Source: Cyanobium sp. ATX 6A2 (lineage in GTDB: Bacteria > Cyanobacteriota > Cyanobacteriia > PCC-6307 > Cyanobiaceae). Taken from it: a DNA stretch of 64,000 bases. A program made the position numbers and the translations under genes. Position 1 is the first letter of the stretch, and the number at the start of each line of letters is the position of its first letter. The DNA lies in contig NZ_JAGQCU010000001.1 in assembly GCF_024346355.1 (NCBI RefSeq), positions 1-64,000 on the forward strand, read 5' to 3'. The notes under the pieces were generated by a model. It worked only from the letters and a program-made list of their open reading frames with translations, had not been told where the DNA came from and did no database searches. This document shows positions 54,082 through 63,713 of this stretch, piece after piece.

Positions 54082-55394
54082 CGGCCGGGCCGCAACAGCA
54101 CGTGGGCCAGCACGATGCCGACGCTGGCCACGGCCGCCATGGGCAGGAAGGCCCCGCTGTAGCTGCCCAGCCAGTCGCGCAGCTGGCCGGTGATCAGGGT
54201 GCCGAGCAGGGCCCCGGCCCCGTAGGCCGTGAACACCAGCCCGTAGGTCTGGGCGTAGCGCTCCGGATCGAAGCAGCGCAGGGTGGCGGCCGGAGCGATC
54301 GCCAGCCAGGCGCCCAGACTGGCCCAGAACAGGGAGAAGGCCACCAGGTAGGTGAGCAGGTCACCCTCGCCGGCTCTCGCCATCATCAGGCTGCCCACCA
54401 GCACCAGCAGGTAGGCGAGGGTGGCCACCCGGGAGGGGCGCAGGCGATCGGAGAGCCAGCCGAACAGCGGCCGGCTGGCGCCGTTGAACACGGCGAACAG
54501 GGAGATGCTGCTGGCGGCCAGAGCCGGATCGATGGCGATCACCTCCAGGCCCACCTGGCTGGAGATACCGATGGCACTGAGGCCCAGCAGGGCACCGAGG
54601 CTGTAGCAGAGCCACAGCCCCCAGAAACTACGGCTGCGCAGCAACGCTGCAGTGGGCGAAGCCTGGGGCGGGGAGCCCGCTGCCACCGCTGATGCTGGGG
54701 CTTGGCCTGCTGCATGGGCAGCGGAGTTGGGGCGATGGGGGCTGATCGGGGGGCGCCAGCCCGGCGGTGGCAGGGCCATGGCCAGGGCCACCACCACCAT
54801 AAATACCAGAAAGGCCACCCCCAGCAGCTGCAGGGTGACGCCCAGCCCCTGGCTGACGATCAGCCGGTGGGCCAGCGGGGCGGTGATCAGGGGCGACAGG
54901 CCGAAGCCAACCACCACCAACCCGATCGCCAGACCCTGGCGCTCGGGAAACCATCGTGCCGCCACCGCCAGCGGCACGCCATAAGCCAGGCCCACGCCGC
55001 TGCCCACGATCACGCCATAGGTGAGCACCAGCTGGCCGATGGTCTGGCTGCGGCTGGCCAGCAGGTAGCCCAGGGCGATCACGACAGCGCCGAGCAGCAT
55101 CAGGCGACGCGGACCCAGCCGCGGCAGCAGCTGGCCGCCAACCGGCATCACCAGGGCGTAGCAGAGCAGGGCCACCGTGTAGGGCAGCAGGCTCTGGGTG
55201 GCCCCCAGGCCCAGAGCCTGCTCGAGGGGCTGGCGGAAGACGCTCCAGGCATACACGGTGCCCATGCACAGATGGGCCACAGCACCGAGCGGCAGCAGCA
55301 GCCAGCGGCCCCGGGCCGCCGGCAGGCCGAACAGCCGCAGGGGGTGAGGCTGGAACCCATCCAGGGAACCTGCCGGAGAGAGGAGTGGCCCCAT
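54078..55394 (-). CDS. OFA-type major facilitator transporter
   Basis: The product has 438 residues and 12 helices. GAVAHLCMGTVYAWSVFRQPLEQALG is the OFA (oxalate:formate antiporter) signature, and YGVIVGSGVGLAYGVPLAVAARWFPERQGLA fits MFS helices 4-5. A long Pro/Ala-rich central loop (about 195-245) separates the two halves. Substrates are probably small carboxylates. It is convergent with the 53437 gene and divergent from nothing. Start ATG 55394; 31 codons of open frame upstream lack homology. Confidence 0.85.
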   Translation of the reverse strand: MGPLLSPAGSLDGFQPHPLRLFGLPAARGRWLLLPLGAVAHLCMGTVYAWSVFRQPLEQALGLGATQSLLPYTVALLCYALVMPVGGQLLPRLGPRRLMLLGAVVIALGYLLASRSQTIGQLVLTYGVIVGSGVGLAYGVPLAVAARWFPERQGLAIGLVVVGFGLSPLITAPLAHRLIVSQGLGVTLQLLGVAFLVFMVVVALAMALPPPGWRPPISPHRPNSAAHAAGQAPASAVAAGSPPQASPTAALLRSRSFWGLWLCYSLGALLGLSAIGISSQVGLEVIAIDPALAASSISLFAVFNGASRPLFGWLSDRLRPSRVATLAYLLVLVGSLMMARAGEGDLLTYLVAFSLFWASLGAWLAIAPAATLRCFDPERYAQTYGLVFTAYGAGALLGTLITGQLRDWLGSYSGAFLPMAAVASVGIVLAHVLLRPGR

Positions 55395-55444
55395 GGCCGC
55401 GGATCCGACGGAGCGAACCCTAAGCAGGATCGGCGGAGCTGGGC

Positions 55445-56200
55445 TCAGCCCTGGCCGCCGGTGCTGAGCATGGCGGCGGCTGTCCACAGCAGGATGCCGG
55501 TGACGACGAAGCCGCCGGTGGCCACGATGGCCTGCCAGATCTGGCGCACCTGAGGCGTGGGCTGACCCGCCAGCCAGGCCGGCCGGGGCGCACCCACCCC
55601 CCAGGGGGAGCCGCCGGCCGGAGCGCGGCGGGCCATCACGTCGCGCCAGTAGCCGTCGTAGCGGGGAGCCTGCTGGTTGAAGGGGCGCTCGCCAACGGCG
55701 CGTCCGGCCAGCACCCGCGAGCGCTGGAAGGGCACCTGATCCTGACCGAACTGCTCCAGATACTCGGGAGACTCGAGCAGGGCATCCACGAAAGCCGGCA
55801 GTCCCTGCTCGGCAATCACAATCGACCAGCGAATCCGCTCCTCCTCGCCGTACACGGGGCGACCCAGAACCCGGCCCACCAGCTGTTCCACCACCCGGTA
55901 GTTGCTGTTGCAGCGGTAGAAGTCGTTGCGGAACTTGTCGGAGAGCAGCAGCCCCCGGATGAAGCCGCGCGTGGAGATCTGACCACTGCGCAGACGCATC
56001 TCCAGCACCGGATCACGGTCCACGCTGAAGGCGTGGAAGAAGATCTGGCGGTAGGCCTGCTCGATCAGCACATCGGTGGCAGCGCTGTCAGCGGCCAGGT
56101 TCACCGGTGCCTGGCGGGAGGTCTCATCACCGGCGAGCAGGAAGTTGGCGACTCGGGCATTGATCGCCGACGGGCGGCTGTCGAGCAGAGGCAGGGCCAT
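55445..56200 (-). CDS. cpcL: Phycobilisome rod-core linker, membrane-anchored CpcL (CpcG2) type
   Basis: The product has 251 residues from ATG 56200 (MALPLLDSRPS, similar to the CpcG start). The PBS linker domain (about 35-155) shows AATDVLIEQAYRQIFFHAF, RDPVLEMRLRSGQISTRGFIRGLLLSDKFR, and NYRVVEQLVGRVLGRPVYGEEE. Unlike CpcG1, the C-terminus ends in one hydrophobic helix (IWQAIVATGGFVVTGILLWTAAAML, about 220-245). That is the CpcL mark: it ties core-less phycocyanin rods to the membrane near photosystem I. Monocistronic here, away from a cpc operon. Confidence 0.9.
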   Translation of the reverse strand: MALPLLDSRPSAINARVANFLLAGDETSRQAPVNLAADSAATDVLIEQAYRQIFFHAFSVDRDPVLEMRLRSGQISTRGFIRGLLLSDKFRNDFYRCNSNYRVVEQLVGRVLGRPVYGEEERIRWSIVIAEQGLPAFVDALLESPEYLEQFGQDQVPFQRSRVLAGRAVGERPFNQQAPRYDGYWRDVMARRAPAGGSPWGVGAPRPAWLAGQPTPQVRQIWQAIVATGGFVVTGILLWTAAAMLSTGGQG

Positions 56201-56339
56201 GAAGGAAGAGCGATCACCATCTCGGCGGACCGTATTCACCAACCCTGCCCATCCCAGCAGCCTTCCCCGCAACCCTCACACAAATTCACCAGCGCCCGCG
56301 GGTCCTGCAGACTCGAGCCGTTCAGCGTCCAGCCCACCG

Positions 56340-57665
56340 GTGAGCGCCCCACGGCACCCCCCTCCGCAGCCCCCTCAGCAGCCCCCTCGGCAGCCACCAG
56401 CCGGCTGGCATCCCCACCTCTGGCATCCCACCACCCAGGTGCGCACGGCGCCGGTGCCCCTGCTGGTGCGCCGCGCCACCGGTGCCCTGCTCGAGCTCGA
56501 CGACGGCCGCCGCCTGATCGATGCCATCAGCAGCTGGTGGGTGACCCTCCATGGCCACAGCGAGCCGAGCATCGCCGCGGCGATCGCCCGCCAGGCCAGG
56601 GAGCTGGAGCAGGTGATCTTCGCCAATTTCAGCCATGCCCCGGCCGAGCGACTGGCCGAGCGGCTCAGCGCCCTGAGCGGCCTGGAGCGTCTGTTCTTCT
56701 CCGACAACGGCTCCACCGCCGTGGAGGTGGCTCTCAAGATCGCCTGGCAGTGGTGGCGCAACCGCGGCGAAGCGCGCGGCCAGCTGATCGCCTTCAGCGG
56801 CGCTTATCACGGCGACACGGTGGGAGCGATGGCGGTGGGAGCCCGCTCCCTGTTCAGCGAACCGTTTGAGCCGCTGCTGTTTGGCGTGGCCCGGGTGGAC
56901 TGGCCGGCCAGCTGCTGGCACGACCCCGAGCCCGACAGCCGGGAGCAGGCCGCCCTGGCCCAGCTGGAGGCGGCCCTGCAGACCCCCACCGCGGCGGTGA
57001 TCCTGGAGCCGCTGATCCAGGGGGCCTCCGGGATGGCGATGGTGAGGCCGGCCTTCGTGCAGGCGGTGGCCGAGCGGGTGCGGGCCGCCGGCTCTCTGTT
57101 GATCGCCGATGAGGTGATGACCGGCTTCGGGCGCACCGGGGCCCTGTTCGCCTGCCGGCGGGCCGGGATACAACCCGATCTGATGGCCCTCTCCAAGGGC
57201 CTCACCGGCGGCTTTCTGCCCATGGGCGTGACCCTGGCCAGTGAGCGGCTCCACCAGGGGTTCATCAGCGACGACCCCACGGCCACCTTCTTTCACGGCC
57301 ACAGCTTCACCGCCAATCCATTGGGATGCGCCGCCGCCCTGGCCAGCCTCGACCTGTTGGAGGCCGATCCCGGGCGCTACACGGGCTTCGAGGCCCGCCA
57401 CCGGCCCCTGCTCGAAGCCCTGGCCCGGCACCGGCTGGTGCGGCGGCCCCGCTGCCTGGGCACGGTGGCCGCCTTCGACGTGGCGGTGGACAACCCGGGC
57501 TACCTCAGCGCCGTGGGGCGCCGGATCCAGGGCCACTGCCTGGAGGCCGGCGTGTACCTCCGGCCCCTGGGCAACGTGGTGTACCTGCTGCCGCCCCTCT
57601 GCCTCAGCGACGCGCAGCTGGAGCGCTGCTACGCCGCCATCGGCTCGGCCCTGGATCAGGTCTGA
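56340..57665 (+). CDS. bioA: Adenosylmethionine-8-amino-7-oxononanoate aminotransferase
   Basis: The 441-residue PLP enzyme converts KAPA to DAPA in biotin synthesis with SAM as donor. Family features: LIDAISSWWVTLHGH (BioA-type W-W), FFSDNGSTAVEVALKIAWQW, FSGAYHGDTVGAMAVG, LIADEVMTGFGRTG (PLP Asp) and LMALSKGLTGGFLPMG (PLP Lys). A Pro-rich stretch follows the GTG start at 56340. No other bio genes are in the window. Convergent with xfp. Confidence 0.93.
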   Translation: MSAPRHPPPQPPQQPPRQPPAGWHPHLWHPTTQVRTAPVPLLVRRATGALLELDDGRRLIDAISSWWVTLHGHSEPSIAAAIARQARELEQVIFANFSHAPAERLAERLSALSGLERLFFSDNGSTAVEVALKIAWQWWRNRGEARGQLIAFSGAYHGDTVGAMAVGARSLFSEPFEPLLFGVARVDWPASCWHDPEPDSREQAALAQLEAALQTPTAAVILEPLIQGASGMAMVRPAFVQAVAERVRAAGSLLIADEVMTGFGRTGALFACRRAGIQPDLMALSKGLTGGFLPMGVTLASERLHQGFISDDPTATFFHGHSFTANPLGCAAALASLDLLEADPGRYTGFEARHRPLLEALARHRLVRRPRCLGTVAAFDVAVDNPGYLSAVGRRIQGHCLEAGVYLRPLGNVVYLLPPLCLSDAQLERCYAAIGSALDQV

Positions 57666-57671
57666 CTGAAA

Positions 57672-60122
57672 TCAGGCCTGAAGCCCCCAGCGCCAGTGGG
57701 TGATGGCCGGGTCATCCATGCCGTGCTCGTGGGCATAGGCGCGGTGCCCGAGGATCGCCTCCTTCATGCGCTCCTTGATGTGGGCAGCGCGTGACCCGAG
57801 GCCCGGTACACGGTCGATCACATCGATCACCAGGTTGTAGCGATCGATCTGGTTGTTCATCGCCAGCTCCAGGGGCGTGTTGATGTTGCCCTTCTCCTTG
57901 TAGCCGCGCACGTGGATGTTGCTGTGGTTGGTGCGGTGGTAGGTGAGGCGGTGGATCAGCCACGGATAGCCGTGGAAGTTGAAGATCACGGGCCTGCTGG
58001 TGGTGAACAGGGTGTCGAAGTCGCGGTCGCTCAGGCCGTGGGGGTGCTCATCGGGGCTGGTGAGGGCAAACAGCTTCACCACATTGAGGACCCGGATCTT
58101 GAGGGTGGGGATCTCGTGCCGCAGAATCTCCACCGCCGCCAGGGTCTCCTTGGTGGGGATGTCACCGGCGCAGGCCATCACCACATCCGGCTCGTCGGGC
58201 TCGGTGCCGCAGTCGTCGTTGCTGGCCCAGCTCCAGAGGCCGATACCTTTGGCCACGTGGGCGCGGGCCTGCTCGAGGGTGAGGTACTGCAGATGCTTCT
58301 GCTTGTCGCTCACGATGATGTTGCAGACGTTGCTCTCAACCAAAGCCTGTTCAGCCACCGCCAGCAGACAGTTGGCATCGGCCGGTAAATACACCCGCAC
58401 CACCTCACCACTCTTGTTGCCGGCCAGATCGATGAAGCCGGGATCCTGGTGGGTGAAGCCGTTGTGGTCCTGGCGCCATACGGTGCTGGAGATCAGGCAG
58501 TTCCAGGGGCCGATCGGCGCCCGCCAGGGGGCGTGGTGGATGCAGCTCTCCAGCCACTTGGCGTGCTGGTTGAACATCGAGGCGATCACGTGAGCGAAGG
58601 CCTCGTAGGTGTGGAAGAAGCCGTAGCGACCGGTGAGCAGATAGCCCTCCATCATTCCCACCAGGGTGTGCTCGCTGAGCATCTCCACCACCCGACCGGA
58701 ACGGGCCAGTTCGCTGCCGTTGAGGTCCTCGGGGAGGAACTGCTCCATCCACACTTTCTTGCTGCGCTCATAGATCGCCTGGAGCCGGTTGGAGGCCGTT
58801 TCATCCGGCCCGAACACCCGCAGGGAATCGGGGTTGAGGCCGATGGCATCGCGCAGCAGCTCGCCGAGCGGGTAGGTGTTCTCGGCCTCGAGCTGTCCGG
58901 GGGCCTCCAGGGCCACCTCATAGCGCTCGATTGGCGGCAGGTGCAGCTTGTGGCGCAGCAGGCCGCCATTGGCGTGGGGATTGGAGCCCATGCGCCGGTG
59001 GCCCTGGGGGGAGAGCTCCTGGAGCTCGGGGATGAGGGTGCCGTTGGCGTCGAAGAGTTCCTCGGGCCGGTAGCTCTCCATCCACTCCACCAGCATCTGC
59101 AGCTGGGCCGGATCGCTCTGGGGCGCGCTCAGGGGCACCTGGTGGGCGCGCCAGAAGTCCTCGATTTTCTTCTCGCCCAGCGCCTTGGGGCCCGTCCAGC
59201 CCTTGGGGGAGCGCAGCACGATCATCGGCCAGGCGGGCCGCGACACGTTGTTGGGGTCGTTGCTGGCTCTGGCCTCGGCCCGGATGGCCAGGATGCGGCC
59301 GACGGCGGTGTCCATCGCTGCTGCCATGGCGGCGTGCATGGCCATCGGCTCGCTGCCCTCCACGAACAGCGGCTCCCAGCCGTAGCCGCGCATCAGGCAG
59401 GCCAGCTCCTCGCGGGGGATGCGGGCCAGCAGGGTGGGGTTGGCGATCTTGTAGCCATTGAGGTGCAGCACCGGCAGCACGGCGCCGTCGCTGATCGGGT
59501 TGAGAAACTTGTTGATGTGCCAGCTGGTGGCCAGGGGGCCGGTTTCGGCCTCGCCGTCACCCACGCAGGCGATGGCGATCAGGTCAGGGCTGTCGAACAC
59601 CGCCCCGCAGGCGTGGGAGAGCACATAGCCCAGCTCGCCACCCTCATGGATCGAACCGGGGGTTTCCGGGGTGCAGTGGCTGCCGATGTGGCCCGGGAAG
59701 GAGAACTGCTTCATGAACCGCTTCATGCCCTCAACGTCCTGCGACTTATCGGGATAGATCTCGCTGTAGGAGCCATCCAGATAGGTGGGAGCAAGCACGC
59801 CGGGGGCGCCGTGGCCCGGGCCGGACAGGTAGATCATGTCCAGGTCGTGCCGGCGGATCAGCCGGTTGGCATGGGCCCAGATGAACGACTGGCCGGGGCT
59901 GGAACCCCAGTGACCCAGCAGCCTGCTCTTGATGTGCTCAGGACGCAGCGGTTCCCGCAGCAGCGGGTTGCTACGCAGGTAGATCATCCCCACCGCCAGG
60001 TAGTTGGCTGCCCGCCACCAGGCATCGATCTTCTGCAGCTCGTCGCTGGTGGCCGGGGTGGTGGTGAGGCTGGTGGCCGGGCTGGGCACCGCTGCGCCAG
60101 TGGGCTGGAGGGTGGTGGTCAT
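57672..60122 (-). CDS. xfp: Phosphoketolase
   Basis: The 816-residue ThDP enzyme splits xylulose-5-P or fructose-6-P to acetyl phosphate plus an aldose phosphate. Signatures are [82 protein letters not shown] (ThDP G-D-G...N-type motif) and [18 protein letters not shown]. The length matches the cyanobacterial group. With pta in this window it could give acetyl-CoA without pyruvate decarboxylation. Confidence 0.96.
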   Translation of the reverse strand: MTTTLQPTGAAVPSPATSLTTTPATSDELQKIDAWWRAANYLAVGMIYLRSNPLLREPLRPEHIKSRLLGHWGSSPGQSFIWAHANRLIRRHDLDMIYLSGPGHGAPGVLAPTYLDGSYSEIYPDKSQDVEGMKRFMKQFSFPGHIGSHCTPETPGSIHEGGELGYVLSHACGAVFDSPDLIAIACVGDGEAETGPLATSWHINKFLNPISDGAVLPVLHLNGYKIANPTLLARIPREELACLMRGYGWEPLFVEGSEPMAMHAAMAAAMDTAVGRILAIRAEARASNDPNNVSRPAWPMIVLRSPKGWTGPKALGEKKIEDFWRAHQVPLSAPQSDPAQLQMLVEWMESYRPEELFDANGTLIPELQELSPQGHRRMGSNPHANGGLLRHKLHLPPIERYEVALEAPGQLEAENTYPLGELLRDAIGLNPDSLRVFGPDETASNRLQAIYERSKKVWMEQFLPEDLNGSELARSGRVVEMLSEHTLVGMMEGYLLTGRYGFFHTYEAFAHVIASMFNQHAKWLESCIHHAPWRAPIGPWNCLISSTVWRQDHNGFTHQDPGFIDLAGNKSGEVVRVYLPADANCLLAVAEQALVESNVCNIIVSDKQKHLQYLTLEQARAHVAKGIGLWSWASNDDCGTEPDEPDVVMACAGDIPTKETLAAVEILRHEIPTLKIRVLNVVKLFALTSPDEHPHGLSDRDFDTLFTTSRPVIFNFHGYPWLIHRLTYHRTNHSNIHVRGYKEKGNINTPLELAMNNQIDRYNLVIDVIDRVPGLGSRAAHIKERMKEAILGHRAYAHEHGMDDPAITHWRWGLQA

Positions 60123-60361
60123 GACGGGGGGAGCTTCGTCAAAAGCACTATGGACTCATCCGGTTAAGAGTGGCCAAAGAAAGGAATGCGGGTTAGGGAC
60201 GCATGACAGATGTCCGCCTTGAGCGCCGACATCAGCCCTCTCCCCAGTCGGGAGGAAGACTCGGGCCCGCACGCAGCTGATGTGCTGCAGGTGGTCTGGA
60301 TGAGGAGATCACGCGAGACTCACTGAGCCAGAGAGAAACAAAGGTGGGTGCTAGATAAAAG
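60123..60361. other. Intergenic region before the AT-rich island
   Basis: About 240 bases holding the xfp promoter side (minus strand) and the 3' end of the Na/Pi gene. No gene or clear RNA seen. Base composition drops toward 60350. Confidence 0.5.
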
Positions 60362-61657
60362 TCATTCAATCCTCATCCGCTTGTCCTCAACTTCTTTTTG
60401 CAGAGGCTCATACACTTCTTTGTTCGCTTCCGCTTCAACAACCTGAGGATTCTTATAGTCCAAGACGGCCTGTGCTCCAAACACAACCCCAGGGATCACA
60501 AAGAAAACCCCGAGAATGTATCCCGGGACGATCCAAGGAGAGCGCCTTGCACCATTCGCCAAGGCCTGAGCCGAGCGCATGGGAAGCCTGTAGAGAGGCG
60601 GTATTGCGGCAAACAACGCAACGCTCAAACCATTATAGAGAATATGAACAATTGCAATCTGCAGAGCCACAACCTGATAGTCACCCGTGATTGCGGTGGC
60701 AGACATGAGGGCTGTTATCGGGGTGCCGATATTGGCCCCCAGAGTAAAGGGATAAACCTGGGCGAGGGTGAAGATTCCGGCGCCAGCCATGGGCACAATC
60801 AGAACGGTCGTGAGGGTCGAGGACTGGACTATCAAGGTTGTCACCAACCCAGATAAAACGGCAAGAGCGCCGGTCTTGCCAATAGCAGCATTAAAGAGAC
60901 GGTAAGCCCTGCCTGTGACAACCTTGGACAACATGATATTCAGTCCATAGATAACCGCTAGCACAGAGATGATCCCACTAATAATCATCACAACGCCATC
61001 GATACCTCCTGGAAGCAGTCGAATGAGATCGCGAATCTCGCTGATCAAGGGGCGGGTAATGGTGCGGATAAAGTCGAATTGTGACACTGAAATGTCGTCC
61101 GAACCCTGAAACCAGTTGGCTAAGTATCCCGAAAGCTGCTCCAGCGGGTGAAACAACAGTTCGAGGGGCAAAAAGATCAGGATCGTGAATAGATTGAAAA
61201 AGTCGTGAACTGTCGCCGCTGAAAATGACCGGTTGAAGGCTTCGCTATCTTTGACATTGCCAAGTGCCGCCAACGTGTTGGTGACCGTGGTTCCCATATT
61301 GGAGCCCATGATCATGGGGATCGCGATGGCGATGGGCAAACCGCCTCCCACCAGGCCCACAATCACGGAGGTCACCGCACTCGAAGACTGAACCAATGCC
61401 GTGGCCAGAACACCCAGGATGACGCCGACAAGTGGATTATTCGCGAACTCGAAGATTGCCGCAGCTCCATCTGAGCCACCGGATACAGATCGAAAGCCTT
61501 GACTGAGAACACCCACTGAAACCATCAGCAGGTAAACGAGAAGGATAACGGTGAGCCACTGCAGCCACCGTTGGGCACTGCCTGTGTGCTTTGAAGAATC
61601 TCCAGGCCCATCTCCAGGCGTGGGAGTGCCATTGTGGGCTTTCAGGCCAGTGGTCAT
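60362..61657 (-). CDS. Na/Pi cotransporter family protein
   Basis: The product has 431 residues from ATG 61657 and about nine helices. Two inverted repeats carry the diagnostic Q-S-S motifs: ATALVQSSSAVTSVIVGLVGGG (about 95) and VTTLIVQSSTLTTVLIVP (about 280). GSNMGTTVTNTLAALG and GANIGTPITALMSATA are the paired G-x-N-(M/I)-G-T blocks. It probably takes up phosphate with Na+ (NptA/type II). Codons are far more AT-rich than in neighbours, suggesting transfer. No PhoU domain follows. Confidence 0.9.
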   Translation of the reverse strand: MTTGLKAHNGTPTPGDGPGDSSKHTGSAQRWLQWLTVILLVYLLMVSVGVLSQGFRSVSGGSDGAAAIFEFANNPLVGVILGVLATALVQSSSAVTSVIVGLVGGGLPIAIAIPMIMGSNMGTTVTNTLAALGNVKDSEAFNRSFSAATVHDFFNLFTILIFLPLELLFHPLEQLSGYLANWFQGSDDISVSQFDFIRTITRPLISEIRDLIRLLPGGIDGVVMIISGIISVLAVIYGLNIMLSKVVTGRAYRLFNAAIGKTGALAVLSGLVTTLIVQSSTLTTVLIVPMAGAGIFTLAQVYPFTLGANIGTPITALMSATAITGDYQVVALQIAIVHILYNGLSVALFAAIPPLYRLPMRSAQALANGARRSPWIVPGYILGVFFVIPGVVFGAQAVLDYKNPQVVEAEANKEVYEPLQKEVEDKRMRIE

Positions 61658-61985
61658 CGACCAAGCCAAGAAACTGCCTCACAAGCGTGACCGATATCTG
61701 AGGAGTCATGGTTAAGAGCGTCATAAGGAATGCCGACTCAGCCAATTCCCTTAACTGTGTTCTTAGCAACTTAACTATCCTTACATCATTCCGAAAGCAT
61801 GCCCGTAGCCAATGAATTCGCCATCATCAGTCTGCATGCGATCATCGTGAAGACCGTTTACCGCTTGGGCTCGGTTTCAGGGGAGCACCACTTCCTGGAG
61901 GGAGGGGGGCTTGCTGGGTGGGCACGATGCGTGATCCAACCAGCGCTTGCTCTCTTCATCCTGATAGACGTTTTATTGAGCACTG
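61658..61985. promoter_or_regulatory. Divergent intergenic region of the AT-rich island
   Basis: This gap of about 330 bases lies between two divergent transporter-like genes. TTAAG/CTTAA repeats around 61705-61785 (GGTTAAGAG, CCCTTAACTG, AACTTAACTATCC) could be regulator sites. GACGTTTTATTGAG just before 61986 may be a promoter. No coding sequence is convincing. Confidence 0.4.
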
Positions 61986-63281
61986 ATGAGGCAAACACCG
62001 ATCACCTGCCACCCAGCAGCCACCAACCCCAGCCAAGACACGCTGATTCTGGCCATTGTCGCCGCCTATGCGGCAACATTCATCGTCTTCGGTTTGGCCG
62101 TTGATGGGCCAGGCAAGGTGGTTCGCGGTATCGCCGCGATCCTCGCCTCTCGCGACACCCTGCTCACCGATTATTTCGGCATCGCCGGTATCGGTGGAAG
62201 TCTGGTGCATACCGGGATCCTCACGCTGCTGGCCTGTGCCCTCTATCACCAGGTGCGGGCGCCCATCGGTGGGGCGTCGTTGGCCTGCCTGTTTCTAGTG
62301 CTGGGCTTCGGCCTGTTTGGCAAAAACCTGCTGAACGTGTGGTTCATTGTTGCCGGTGTGTGGATGTATGCCCGTTATCGTGGCGAACCCTTTGCGAAGC
62401 ATATCAACACGGCGTTCTTCGGAGCCGCGCTGGCACCTGTCGTCACCGAGATTCTATTCAGCACGATCCTACCTACCGCCATCAGTCTGCCCTTGGCCGT
62501 GGTCACCGGCCTGCTGATCAGCTTCATTCTCCCTCCGGCAGCAGCTCAGCTCTCCAAGGCACACATGGGCTTTGCGCTTTATAACGTCGGCTTCACTGCT
62601 GGCCTCATTGGTGTGTTGGTCGTCGCGCTGTTAACGTCCTATGACCTTGTACCGGAGCCGGTATTCATCTGGACAACAGGTCACAACCTTCAGCTCGGGA
62701 TCTTCATGGGTGTGATCTTCTTGTCCTTGATGATGCTCGGCCTGGCGATCGACAAGCGTGCACCAGCCAGGCTCAAAGATGTGCTGCGCTCATCCGGGCA
62801 GGCACCCAGCGACTTCATTGACCTGGCTGGACTGGGTGCGACACTGCTCAACATCGGCCTCACTGGATTGCTGGCGATGGCCTACATCCTGGCCATCGGT
62901 GGCGATATCAATGGTCCGGTGATTGCTGGCTTGCTGTCCGTTGCAGGCTTCGGCGCCTTCGGCAAGCATCCGTTCAACATCACGCCGGTCATGGTGGGAG
63001 TGGTGCTCGGCTCTCTGGCGAAACCATGGGGGATTGCCGATCCAGCCATCCAGCTCGCTGCTCTCTTTTCCACCAACCTGGCGCCGGTTTCAGGACACTT
63101 CGGTTGGCGCTGGGGAACCGTGGCCGGTTACATTCACTCCTCTGCGGCGCTCAGTGTTGGCTCTGTGCACGGTGGGCTCAATCTCTACAACAATGGTTTT
63201 GCTTCGGGCATCGTCGCATCCGTGCTGGTGCCCGTGATCATCTCCATCAATGAGGTTCAGAAACGCCGTAGACAACCGTGA
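61986..63281 (+). CDS. DUF1576 family membrane protein
   Basis: The product has 431 residues and about 11-12 helices. The DUF1576 pattern shows: ILASRDTLLTDYFGIAGIGGSLVHTGILTLLA, LACLFLVLGFGLFGKNLLN, then a second similar half DFIDLAGLGATLLNIGLTGLLAMAYI, GFGAFGKHPFNITPVMVGV. The two halves are inverted-repeat-like, as in transporters. NLAPVSGHFGWRWGTVAGYIH and HGGLNLYNNGF are also typical. Substrate unknown. GC content is intermediate, with the island. Confidence 0.82.
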   Translation: MRQTPITCHPAATNPSQDTLILAIVAAYAATFIVFGLAVDGPGKVVRGIAAILASRDTLLTDYFGIAGIGGSLVHTGILTLLACALYHQVRAPIGGASLACLFLVLGFGLFGKNLLNVWFIVAGVWMYARYRGEPFAKHINTAFFGAALAPVVTEILFSTILPTAISLPLAVVTGLLISFILPPAAAQLSKAHMGFALYNVGFTAGLIGVLVVALLTSYDLVPEPVFIWTTGHNLQLGIFMGVIFLSLMMLGLAIDKRAPARLKDVLRSSGQAPSDFIDLAGLGATLLNIGLTGLLAMAYILAIGGDINGPVIAGLLSVAGFGAFGKHPFNITPVMVGVVLGSLAKPWGIADPAIQLAALFSTNLAPVSGHFGWRWGTVAGYIHSSAALSVGSVHGGLNLYNNGFASGIVASVLVPVIISINEVQKRRRQP

Positions 63282-63332
63282 ACAGAGCATCCCAGGATCT
63301 GCTGGAGCAAGCACATACTCAACGCAGGATCA

Positions 63333-63372
63333 ATCAGCGTAAGATCGATCAGCACAGGATCAAAGGGATCGA
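63333..63372 (+). repeat. Degenerate GATC-rich repeats
   Basis: AGGATCAATCAGC, AGATCGATCAGC and AGGATCAAAGG follow each other about 16 bases apart downstream of the DUF1576 stop. Short and imperfect. Confidence 0.5.
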
Positions 63373-63385
63373 CTCCTGAATCCCA

Positions 63386-63610
63386 TCAGGCGGCTTGCGG
63401 TTGATCACATGCCCTCATCCCCACTGCCGCAGAGGGCGAACGCCCGCTGCGGCGACGGGGCTGAGCCGCCAGCAGCCGCCGTTCGGAATACGGGTCGAGC
63501 ACAACATGCACCGGCCGCTTCCGGCGATCCTGGTAGGTCCCGAACTCCACTCCCTCGGGAACAACGGTGAGCTGACGGATCGAACCGTCACGGAACAGGA
63601 ACAGGGGCAT
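63386..63610 (-). CDS. Small conserved hypothetical protein
   Basis: The product has 74 residues from ATG 63610 (MPLFLFRDGSIRQLTVVPEG), or 102 from 63694. The N-terminal half is beta-rich (IRQLTVVPEGVEFGTYQDRRKRPVHVVLDPYSERRLL), the C-terminal third Arg/Pro-rich. No membrane segment. It reads like small regulatory proteins of cyanobacteria, but I cannot name a family. Confidence 0.45.
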   Translation of the reverse strand: MPLFLFRDGSIRQLTVVPEGVEFGTYQDRRKRPVHVVLDPYSERRLLAAQPRRRSGRSPSAAVGMRACDQPQAA

Positions 63611-63713
63611 GGAACGGCAGAGATCTATGGCTGCATTCCGCCATACCGAGGGGTGCTTGTCGAGGTCAGGGGCGTCTGCAATAAGACTTCGCAATCTGTG
63701 TCACAGACAACCC

